Positions 31,901 to 41,415 of a DNA stretch of 64,000 nucleotides are shown here, piece after piece. A program made the position numbers and the translations under genes. Position 1 is the first letter of the stretch, and the number at the start of each line of letters is the position of its first letter. A model generated the notes under the pieces. It did not search any database. It was not told the origin of the DNA and saw only the letters and a list, made by a program, of their open reading frames with translations. This stretch comes from Sanderia malayensis (taxonomy: Eukaryota > Cnidaria > Scyphozoa > Semaeostomeae > Pelagiidae), in the NCBI GenBank assembly GCA_013076295.1, contig RQOL01000024.1, positions 1,798,001-1,862,000 of the forward strand, read 5' to 3'.

Positions 31901-33027
31901 CCAGTTATCCTAGTTGTCCTAGCTGTCCTAGTTGTCCTAACTGTCCTAGTTATCCTAACTGTCCTAGTTATCCTAGCTGTCCTAGTTATCCTAGTTGTCC
32001 TAGCTGTCCTAGTTATCCTAACTGTCCTAGTTGTCCTAGTTATCCTAGTTATCCTAACTGTCCTAGTTATCCTAACTGTCCTAGTTATCCTAGCTGTCCT
32101 AGTTATCCTAACTGTCCTAGTTGTCCTAACTGTCCTAGTTATCCTAGCTGTCCTAGTTATCCTAACTGTCCTAACTGTCCTAGTTGTCCTAGTTATCCTA
32201 ACTGTCCTAGTTATCCTAACTGTCCTAGTTATCCTAGCTGTCCTAGTTATCCTAACTGTCCTAGTTGTCCTAACTGTCCTAGTTATCCTAGCTGTCCTAG
32301 TTATCCTAGCTGTCCTAGTTATCCTAGCTGTCCTAGTTATCCTAACTGTCCTAACTGTCCTAGTTGTCCTAGTTATCCTAGCTGTCCTAGTTATCCTAAC
32401 TGTCCTAACTGTCCTAGTTGTCCTAGTTATCCTAACTGTCCTAACTGTCCTAGTTGTCCTAGTTATCCTAGCTGTCCTAGTTATCCTAACTGTCCTAACT
32501 GTCCTAGTTGTCCTAGTTATCCTAGCTGTCCTAACTGTCCTAGTTGTCCTAGTTATCCTAACTGTCCTAGTTATCCTAACTGTCCTAGTTATCCTAGCTG
32601 TCCTAGTTATCCTAGCTGTCCTAGTTATCCTAACTGTCCTAACTGTCCTAGTTGTCCTAGTTATCCTAACTGTCCTAGTTATCCTAACTGTCCTAACTGT
32701 CCTAGTTGTCGTAGCTGTCATAGCTGTCATAGCTGTCCTAACTGTCCTAACTGTCCTAGTTGTCCTAGTTGTCCTAGCTGTCCTAGTTATCCTAGCTGTC
32801 CTAGTTATCCTAACTGTCCTAACTGTCCTAGTTGTCCTAGTTATCCTAGCTGTCCTAGTTATCCTAACTGTCCTAGTTGTCCTAGTTATCCTAACTGTCC
32901 TAACTGTCCTAGTTGTCCTAGTTATCCTAGCTGTCCTAGTTATCCTAACTGTCCTAACTGTCCTAGTTGTCCTAGCTGTCATAGCTGTCATAGCTGTCCT
33001 AACTGTCCTAACTGTCCTAGTTGTCCT
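31901..33027. repeat. Left 9-bp minisatellite arm (TCCTAGTTG variants)
   Basis: About 125 units of four main variants: TCCTAGTTG, TCCTAGCTG, TCCTAACTG and TCCTAGTTA. A TGTCATAGCTGTCATAGCTG variant block appears twice, near 32715 and 32980. Because the unit is three codons long, the array gives a long frame of TRT/ART/VRI/ITR triplets on the minus strand. Confidence 0.95.
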
Positions 33028-34044
33028 TATTGTTCATCACAACCTTGCTACTGATACCACAGTGCATTTGAGTGAGTGATAAATGGTCACCATTCCCATG
33101 GTCGTTGGGCTTTTTCTTGGTGTCCCATAGATGGAGAATCAAATTATAATTTTCCAATGAACGTCTATGCTTTAGCACGATATTCATTGGTTTCTTTACT
33201 GATATTCCACTGAAAGGTGTTCATTACAGGCTCTTGGAATTCAATAAGATATTCAACGTTTATTTTTTTTGTTCATTTTTTTTGTTTAGCAAGGGCGCTT
33301 TGGATTTATATCCAAACTGAACTGTTATCTAGCCCTACACTGAAAAGTTTAAGGCTTTTAGTTTCAGTTGCATCATAGGCAAAATGGTTCCATCAATTGC
33401 ATTGACACCGGGCCTTGAACACAAAGTTTCTGAATAGTGTAATGTCTGCTTTTTATAGATTATAATCTGTATTGATTATCAATGGGTTTATGTCAGTACC
33501 GGGAGCAATTAATGAATATAGGTCTTATCTTTACTATGTGTATTTGTCATGATATTTATTTGCAGGTCGGTCGTGACGACCTGCAATAATTTATGTTCAA
33601 TATAGCTATATGCACTTTTTCGCGCGCATTGCACATTGTGGTAAAGCTCCGGTATTCCTACAGCATTATTTCACATATTTTATCGTCTAATCACTAACAA
33701 AATTGTGCGTAATACCCAATTTTTGGGTTTTGTACTTTATTTGATAGATAGTTGGATAAAATAGCCAAAAAAGTAACCCCTTTGAAAATATAATTTTGTA
33801 TACAAAATTGATCTTAACAAACAACTTTCGGGGTTTCTACTGTACAATATTTAGCTCAAAAGGTATCTTGTGCAAAAATGTTTTGTAATTTTATTGACTT
33901 ATTTTTGAGCAGTTGTGATTTCAAAACTTCTGGTCGCGAAACCTACTGTTATAAGATTTTTTTTGAAAATTGACAACGTTGAAAATTAGAAATAACAAGA
34001 ACAAAACAATAATTAAACAAGATGTTTAAAGTGGATAGCTATAG
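33028..34044. other. Unique core of the foldback element
   Basis: About 1 kb of AT-rich sequence between the two inverted arrays. No frame longer than a few dozen codons and no recognisable transposase motif. Confidence 0.75.
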
Positions 34045-35893
34045 GACAACTAAGACAGTTAGGACAGCTAGGATAACTAGGACAGTTAGGACAACTAGGA
34101 CAACTAGGATAACTAGGACAGCTAGGACAGCTAGGATAACTAGGACAGTTAGGACAGCTAGGACAGCTAGGACAACTAGGACAACTAGGATAACTAGGAC
34201 AACTAGGACAGCTAGGATAACTAGGACAGCTAGGATATCTAGGACAGCTAGGACAGCTAGGACAGCTAGGACAACTAGGACAGCTAGGATAACTAGGACA
34301 GCTAGGATATCTAGGACAGCTAGGACAACTAGGACAGCTAGGATAACTAGGACAGCTAGGACAGCTAGGATAACTAGGACAACTAGGATAACTAGGACAG
34401 CTAGGATAACTAGGACAGCTAGGATAACTAGGACAACTAGGACACCTAGGATAACTAGGACAGCTAGGACAACTAGGACAGCTAGGACAACTAGGACAAC
34501 TAGGATAACTAGGACCGACAGCTAGGACAGCTAGGATAACTAGGACAACTAGGACAGCTAGGATAACTAGGACAGCTAGGACAGCTAGGATAACTAGGAC
34601 AACTAGGATAACTAGGACAGTTAGGATAACTAGGACAACTAGGACAGCTAGGACAACTAGGACACCTAGGATAACTAGGACAGCTAGGATAACTAAGACA
34701 ACTAGGATAACTAGGACAGCTAGGATAACTAGGACAGTTAGGATAACTAGGACAACTAGGACAGTTAGGACAACTAGGACAGCTAGGACAACTAGGATAA
34801 CTAGGACCGACAGCTAGGACAGCTAGGATAACTAGGACAACTAGGACAGCTAGGATAACTAGGACAGCTAGGATAACTAGGACAGCTAGGACAACTAGGA
34901 CACCTAGGATAACTAGGACAGCTAGGATAACTAGGACAACTAGGATAACTAGGACAGCTAGGATAACTAGGACAGTTAGGATAACTAGGACAACTAGGAC
35001 AGCTAGGATATCTAGGACAGCTAGGACAGCTAGGACAGTTAGGATAACTAGGATAACTAGGACAGTTAGGATAACTAGGACAACTAGGACAGCTAGGATA
35101 ACTAGGACAGCTAGGATAACTAGGACAGTTAGGATAACTAGGACAACTAGGACAGTTAGGACAACTAGGACAGCTAGGACAACTAGGATAACTAGGACCG
35201 ACAGCTAGGACAGCTAGGATAACTAGGACAACTAGGACAGCTAGGATAACTAGGACAGCTAGGATAACTAGGACAACTAGGATAACTAGGACAGCTAGGA
35301 TAACTAGGACAGTTAGGATAACTAGGACAACTAGGACAGTTAGGACAACTAGGACAGCTAGGACAACTAGGATAACTAGGACCGACAGCTAGGACAGCTA
35401 GGATAACTAGGACAACTAGGACAGCTAGGATAACTAGGACAGCTAGGATAACTAGGACAACTAGGATAACTAGGACAGCTAGGATAACTAGGACAGTTAG
35501 GATAACTAGGACAACTAGGACAGCTAGGATATCTAGGACAGCTAGGACAGCTAGGACAGTTAGGATAACTAGGATAACTAGGACAGTTAGGATAACTAGG
35601 ACAGTTAGGACAGCTAGGACAGCTAGGACAACTAGGATAACTAGGACAGCTAGGACAGCTAGGACAGCTAGGACAGTTAGGATAACTAGGACAGCTAGGA
35701 TATCTAGGACAGCTAGGACAGCTAGGACAGTTAGGATAACTAGGATAACTAGGACAGTTAGGATAACTAGGACAGTTAGGACAGCTAGGACAGCTAGGAC
35801 AGCTAGGACAACTAGGATAACTAGGACAGCTAGGATATCTAGGACAGCTAGGACAGCTAGGACAGTTAGGATAACTAGGACAACTAGGATAAC
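34045..35893. repeat. Right 9-bp minisatellite arm, inverted
   Basis: About 200 units of CTAGGACAA / CTAGGACAG / TTAGGACAG / CTAGGATAA, the reverse complement of the left arm. The marker AGGACCGACAGCTAGG occurs near 34511, 34803, 35197 and 35378 and is absent from the left arm. AGGATATCTAGG blocks also recur. The arms therefore expanded separately after they became inverted. Confidence 0.95.
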
Positions 35894-36032
35894 TGGGACG
35901 TATCGGTATACTATAGTAGTATACAGGTACTATACTACTATACTATACCATACATATACATGGTAGTACCATATATGGTTCGTCCGATATATATTTCAGG
36001 GCCTTAGGATATTCTTACATGAAGTCCTTGCC

Positions 36033-36041
36033 GAATTTCAG
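36033..36041. repeat. Right target-site duplication GAATTTCAG
   Basis: Exact copy of 31752-31760 immediately after the element end CCTTGCC. Confidence 0.8.
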
Positions 36042-36396
36042 CTTTGCAATAGAGATTCCCGCGTGTACACGCATTCTCCACGCGGGTCTCGAGTAAAAGA
36101 CAAGCAGGCAAAATGAACACAAAATGATTTCAGATAATAATAATAATAGTAACAATGAACGAAATTTTTATGATTATCATATGTTTAATATGTTTAATTT
36201 AGAAAACTAAGGATAAAACAACAAGAATTCATAAATGAATGATTTAAAGTTACATCAAAATCTAATGCAATATCATACAGAAAAAATTAACAAAACAGCA
36301 TTTTCCATTTCCTTATTTTCCTGCAAAGCTTTTCCAACCATGCTTCACGAAACATCTGAAATAGAAAAAAAAATTCTATCAAAAACACAATCATTA
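36042..36396. other. Intergenic, 3' of Akirin
   Basis: AT-rich spacer. Near 36056-36100 lies a hairpin in which CCCGCGTG pairs with CACGCGGG. Nothing else stands out. Confidence 0.55.
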
Positions 36397-37608
36397 TTAC
36401 CATGTCATATATATATGATCAGAATTAGCGAATGTAAATAAAATAAAATATGAAATAGACGTACAACTGCACTCTGGTTCTCTGTATCGTCTCATGATCT
36501 GATCTTGAGTAAACTTTAAGAAGGTATTGTACTGTTCTGAAATATAATATGATGGAATTAGTATATTAATAACCGACTTTAAAATTGTCCAATATATTGA
36601 AGTCTTAAACTTAACACTCCCTCTCCTGTTGAGATTTTGAACAGTTGAACAGTGCCTTTTAACAGTAACTGTTTAGTCTACCATGGTTTAAAAAGCTCTG
36701 AGGACAGAGTATTTCTTAGCAGCCTAACAAGTTTGTAATATATAGAGGTTCTTAAATAAATGTTAATATAATTAATTACACAAACCAAGAAGTCTTTCAT
36801 GTAAGACTTGATCATATTCTTCTTTTAATTTCTCCTCACGTTCCTTCCACAATCTTTCACACAGCATTATCACTTGTTTGGCAGTGAACATTGGCTGATC
36901 TTTGGCTGGTCCGGCTTTTACACCAACTTCAACTGATGATGAACAGGGACTGGCTTGTTGAGATATTCCCGAAAATGTGCTGAGATTATGGAATGGCATC
37001 ACTGGTAATGGAAGCTGCATTTGATTTGATGGTGTTGGATTTGAAGCATCTTTATTCGCTGCTACTGGTGTTGGATGTCTGCTTGTTGATTGAGGTGAAA
37101 CATCCCCCATTATCCTTTGTCTTCTTTGAATTCTCTTCCATTCTTCATAAACGTTGGCACTCAACTCATCTGAAATGAAACAAATCCTATTACTTTGGGA
37201 AATTTTCGTTTTTCAATCTGTTTTTATGAATTTATCATCGTTAACATAGAAGAAAGTAAACGCGTGAAAGCAGATTTTACACATGTCTTGCGAATCAAAA
37301 ATTGGGCCTAACCGGCTTGAGTACTTGTGCCTAATTGTCTTTGACAAAACGTAAACAATATATTCCGTTGTTCAAATGGCACGCAGCCAAGACGAAATTT
37401 TAGTTAAAAGAGTGCTCCCGAAATATACGTTACCTCGACAAAGCTTTGGTGTTCGGTCTGTGAATGGTGATTTACATGTTTCTGTTGATTTGATAGGCGA
37501 ATTTGAATTTGATACATTGAAACGTCTTCTCTTGGGCGATCTTTGAATTTGACTCGGACTAAGCAAAGGGTCGAAGTCATACGACCTTTTCAGCGTAGCA
37601 CAAGCCAT
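36397..37608 (-). CDS. AKIRIN: Akirin, nuclear cofactor
   Basis: Nuclear adaptor that links transcription factors (NF-kB/Relish in animals, Twist in flies) to chromatin remodelling and, in vertebrates, aids nuclear import of proteasomes. Three exons: 37608-37425 (MACATLKRSYDFDPLLSPSQ, then the basic SPKRRRF that matches the Akirin nuclear localisation signal), 37169-36786 (VYEEWKRIQRRQRI; FTAKQVIMLCERLWKEREEK), and 36536-36397. The exon 2/3 join (CTTG|AACAG) gives EQYNTFLKFTQDQIMRRY, the conserved C-terminal helix. Akirins usually end about ten residues later in SYVS. Here the frame reads on through REPECSCTS and a hydrophobic stretch to end DHIYMTW, about 30 residues past the MRRY block. Divergent from the CHCHD gene, 1.3 kb apart. 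Confidence 0.92.
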
Positions 37609-38268
37609 TTCTGTTCACTTTTTCCCCTTTCACTCAAAAATATATACGAAGATAGTACACGAAAATAAAACGGCAGTGTATTTAAAAGTTTGCTGTGAGT
37701 TTATACGTCAAAAGTCAACAATTTAAACGCCAAAGTGACGAGAAAAAAGTTTTTTGCTAACAGCAGCCAGCAGCATTCATCGCCGTTAAACACACTTTTT
37801 TATTTCAGCCAATCAAATCCCTTTATTCTTCATAACGAGGCAAGTTACTGCGCAAAATTAAAAAAGCTTCTTTATCGCCTCCGCATCTTTATGAGCTGTG
37901 AAGGTTGGCCAAGGATACTAGAGTCGACCGAAAAGTGAAGTTTTTCAAGGGGATAGATGTTAGCCTGCTTCTGCCGTATGTCAAACGCACATTTTAATTT
38001 AATAACCGTATGATTTCCTGTGCCGGCCAATTTCAAATGTGGCATGACGCATGTATGTAGAGTGTAACTAACGGTAGATGACGGGTGAAGGATGACCATA
38101 TGTCTGGAGCGTTGATTCCTTTGACCTTATGCTATTCTCTTCTGCTAGGAAGCGCTGCTATGGACTATCGGTAACGTACCTGCACAGTAAGCTCGAGACC
38201 ACTGGTTCAAAACCTGATGAGAACATTTAATTTGTGTTTTGATAAATTCGCAATTTAAATGTCGTAAA
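37609..38268. other. Intergenic upstream of Akirin
   Basis: About 660 bp with no convincing gene. GGTTCAAAACC at 38204 resembles a tRNA B-box, but no cloverleaf could be drawn. The Akirin promoter presumably lies in the left part. Confidence 0.5.
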
Positions 38269-38780
38269 GGTGGGTGTGTATGCCCAGTGCCATATATAGG
38301 CTACTGCGCAGGAATATGCATGACGTAATACTACTGACAGTGTCTGGTGTATCAGTTAGGATTAGGGTTAGGGTTGGGGTTAGGATTAGGGTTAGGGTTA
38401 CGGTGCCCTAAAGGTGGGCGTGTATGCGCAGTACCATATATAGGCTACTGCGCAGGATTATGAATGACGTAATACTACTGACAGTGTCTGGTGTATCAGT
38501 TGGGATTAGGGTTAGGGTGAGAGTTAGGGTTAGGGCTAGGGCTACTATGCCCTAAAGGTGGGTGTATATGCGCAGTACCATATATAGGCTTCTGCGCAGG
38601 ATTATGAATGACATAATACTACTGACAGTGTCTGGTGTATCAGTTGGGATTAGGGTTAGGGTTAGGGTTAGGGTTATGGTCAGGGTTAGGGCTACTGTGC
38701 CCTAAATATGGGTGTGTATGCGCAGTACCATGTATAGACTACTGCGCAGGAGTATGCATGACGTAATATTACGCCATGAT
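38269..38780 (+). repeat. Composite satellite with TTAGGG tracts, array 1
   Basis: Four copies of a ~146-bp unit start near 38269, 38414, 38560 and 38707. Each has GTGGGTGTGTATGCGCAGTA, CCATATATAGG, CTACTGCGCAGGA, ATGACGTAATACTACTGACA, and (except the last) an irregular TTAGGG run. TGCGCAGTA and TACTGCGCA in each unit are inverted to one another. The array ends about 170 bp before the CHCHD start codon. Confidence 0.88.
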
Positions 38781-38946
38781 AAGCTATCATTATTGGCTCA
38801 TTCATTGATAACGAGGCCTGGGTACATTACGTAATTTCTTGAAAGGTACTGACGAAACTGCCGGCACGGCACCACACCACACAGTATCCTGGCCTAAAAG
38901 GTATCCAACCGTTGTACTTTGAATTTTAAGAGTAAGTATATTCAAG

Positions 38947-40996
38947 ATGCCTCGAAGATCTGGTGGCGGAAGAATGTCAGCTCCTAGAGCACCTCCTAGA
39001 GCTCCTCCTAGAGCTGCTCCACCACCATCGAGTGTTCCCGCACGAACCCAAGCGAGTTCAGTCGCACAGCCTGCACCTCAACAGCCAAAGCAACCTGGCC
39101 TATTTGCACACATGGCATCAACTGCGGCTGGAGTTGCCGTTGGTTCAACCGTCGGACATGCCCTAGGTATGCGAATTCTTATCTCTAAAAGGAAAGTTAT
39201 TGAGGGTGTTTTGAAGGTATAGTCTGTTTCAGGGGCGCAGTGGGAGCTATTTTGCAGGGGGGGCAAACCTGAAAATTTTCCGACAAAAACACATTTTTTC
39301 CGACGGATATTTGGCAAACCAAAGCAACTGGGGGGTCCGGAAATCCTCAGAGTACCCCCCGGAAAAAGGTATGGCCACGCCGTTTTGATTGGCTTAAAAT
39401 GCAAGGTAGACGAGAAGGATCTCATCCTTTGGCATATTTTTTATTTCGGCATACTTCGTCTTTTTAATGTTCCTGTTTTTATACCTCTCAGATTTGGAGT
39501 TCCATAGGCTTTCGCAACTCCCGGAGGGCTTCTAAAAATGTAGATGTGGCTTGATTTGTCCAAATCAGTCTGGCAGTCTTTGCAACGAAAAATTAACGAC
39601 GCGAAAAATGCTTGCGTTGTGTAATACGAGGTCTGGGGTCCAAAGAAAATTGTCAAGTTTACTTGTCAAAGCGGTTACACGAGCAAGTTTCACATATGAC
39701 AATTTTTCATATGACAAGTGTACTTTTTCAAAAGCTGACTGAGCTCAAATTGACCTCATCTACACGAGCAAAATAAAATTGTCAATTAAAAATTGTCATA
39801 GAAAACTTGCTCGTGTAAACTAGCCTTTAGTGCGGTTAAAATATCAATCTTCTCTGATTGATAGCAGGATTTGTTATCGCAAACATTTGCTTGAAGAGGT
39901 GAGCAGTTAAAACAGTTTCAAATGAACAGATCTTATGTAAAAGTGCTTCTGCATCTGTAATTGTTTCACTGCTAATTGTCTAACTAACTGCTAACTAATT
40001 GTCCAAATCCAAATGTGATGAAAAGTGACTTCAATGTTTCTGTTACATCACGAGAATCCCCAACCCCGTGGTCATTGGCTTCCCCCCGGATGACGCAACT
40101 AACTTTTTCCGCACATGGTGCAATGGTTCAAAAGTTCAATAACTTTATTTTTACGGGAAAGACATTTCCGACAAACTAACACTTTTAATTTTTCATAATA
40201 AATCATGCTCTCCATGTTTGTTTGTTAGTATTAAAATTTCCGACAAACCCACGTATTTTCCGATTTTTCCGACAAAATTCTCGCCAGGGGGGGCAGCCGC
40301 CCCCCCTGCCCCCCCAGCCACTGCGCCCCTGGTCTGTTTGAAACAATGCCCATCTTAATGCTGATTTGATTATACCTCCATGTTTGTGTTTCCAAAATGT
40401 TCTTCCGAAAATTTCGTCATATTGTTTGTGTAAATTTTTCTTCACTCCGAAAATTCTTATATAATGCTTTTAGCAATACTAGATGAAATGATTTTTGGCT
40501 TCAAGCAAAATTTTTAGTGCTTAATATTGTTAGGGTCAGCTGACATTGAATGAGTTTAGTTTCATAAGTTTTTTTATATCTGGTTTTGGTTTAAGATAAG
40601 AGCATGAGCAAAGCTTCGAAGATTGTTTTTCATATCATTATTTATCTGTTCATTTTTCATATTTTTATTGTCAAGGTCTTATCTACTGCTATCTACCTGC
40701 AACACGATTATATACTATATTATTTTCAGTTAAGTTTACTGAAATTGGAACATTTGTTTACAGGTGGAGCAGTAACAGGTGCATTTAGTGGTGGCAATTC
40801 GGGTGAGGTTCAACAACAACAACCGGCCCAAGCTGCACCATATCAGAATGAATATCAACAGCAACCGCAACAGAATCCATGCACTTTTGAGTTGCAGCAG
40901 TTTTTAGATTGTGCCCAGAATCAGCACGATTTCACACTCTGTGAAGGCTTCAACGATGCATTAAAGCAGTGTAAGATTAATAATGGACTCAGATAA
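38947..40996 (+). CDS. CHCHD2: CHCHD2/CHCHD10-like mitochondrial twin CX9C protein
   Basis: Small protein of the mitochondrial intermembrane space linked to cristae (MICOS) organisation and respiratory function; CHCHD2 can also act in the nucleus. Two exons, 38947-39166 and 40764-40996, join as CTAG|GTGGA. The N-terminus is basic ([16 protein letters not shown]), then Pro/Ala/Gln-rich. The middle hydrophobic Gly/Ala segment ([20 protein letters not shown]) matches the family. The CHCH fold has [11 protein letters not shown] and [11 protein letters not shown], i.e. two CX9C motifs. Length is about 150 aa, as expected. Vertebrate CHCHD2 and CHCHD10 are close paralogues, so the symbol marks the pair. 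The intron carries a hAT-type element. Confidence 0.93.
39222..39229. repeat. 8-bp target duplication GTCTGTTT (left)
   Basis: GTCTGTTT precedes CAGGGGCGCAGTGG and recurs at 40332-40339 after CCACTGCGCCCCTG. Confidence 0.88.
39230..40331. mobile_element. Non-autonomous hAT-type element, 1102 bp
   Basis: Inverted ends CAGGGGCGCAGTGG / CCACTGCGCCCCTG and an 8-bp target duplication GTCTGTTT are the hallmarks of hAT transposons. The subterminal regions repeat TTTTCCGACAAAA and G/C-rich runs. No transposase frame. The element fills most of the CHCHD intron. A smaller inverted-repeat segment (39668-39826) is nested inside. Confidence 0.9.
39668..39826. mobile_element. Nested palindromic MITE inside the hAT element
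   Basis: TTACACGAGCAAGTTT and ATATGACAATTTTT at the left (from 39675) are mirrored by AAAATTGTCATAG and AAAACTTGCTCGTGTAAAC at the right (to about 39820). It looks like a separate element that landed in the hAT copy. Exact ends and target duplication are unclear. Confidence 0.55.
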
Positions 40997-41415
40997 ATTG
41001 ATTGTTAATTCACTTTGGAGTGTGATTAGAATTTTGGACTTATTAACTTTTGAAGTATGGATTGCTCTGTTTAAGTATGTTTAGACCGCAATAGTAAGTG
41101 TTGCATGAAATAGATTAGACCAATGGTACGTAAAGTTTGAAAATCATTTTTGATTTATATGAACTTAAAATATAAGATCTGAAATCTTTGTCTATTCCTC
41201 TTCACTGTTATTCCATGCTGGGAATATTTTTCATCAATATCTCCAGAGTTGGAGAATATGTTTGTGAATTATTTTCGCACCTCTTGATTTAATGTTCACA
41301 AGAAGCAGAAGAGAAGGCCAATTCGACAAGGAAGCATTACAGTATGAACACAATATGCTGATACAAAACTGATGGCATAACTTAACATACAAGTATAAAA
41401 TGGTGCCACAATGAT
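40997..41415. other. Intergenic, convergent 3' ends
   Basis: Spacer between the CHCHD and TADA2A stops, presumably both 3' UTRs. Nothing else recognised. Confidence 0.6.

Larger units (their letters stand above)
31761..36032. mobile_element. 4.27-kb foldback transposon with minisatellite arms
   Basis: Each end has about 140 bp of non-repetitive terminal inverted repeat (31761-31900; 35893-36032). These are almost identical apart from the last ~15 bp and one extra TATAG unit on the left. Inward lie inverted arrays of 9-bp units: 31901-33027 on the left, about 34045-35893 on the right. A roughly 1-kb unique core (33028-34044) has no substantial coding frame. The 9-bp flanking duplication fits the Mutator-like superfamily, in which long minisatellite TIRs are known (Rehavkus type); Drosophila FB elements are a structural analogue. 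No transposase is present, so this copy is non-autonomous. Confidence 0.85.

Noticed and set aside
31762..32991. Long Thr/Arg-rich open frame on the minus strand
   Set aside because: It is the 9-bp minisatellite read in a stop-free frame plus the transposon end; no start context, domain or splice evidence.
34022..34525. Thr/Arg-rich open frame on the plus strand
   Set aside because: Same cause in the opposite arm of the foldback element.
38160..38220. tRNA-like sequence with GGTTCAAAACC B-box
   Set aside because: No A-box at the right distance and no acceptor stem could be paired; at most a tRNA-derived SINE relic.
38340..38700. A chromosome end at the TTAGGG repeats
   Set aside because: Runs are short, irregular and embedded in longer units with genes on both sides, so they are interstitial.
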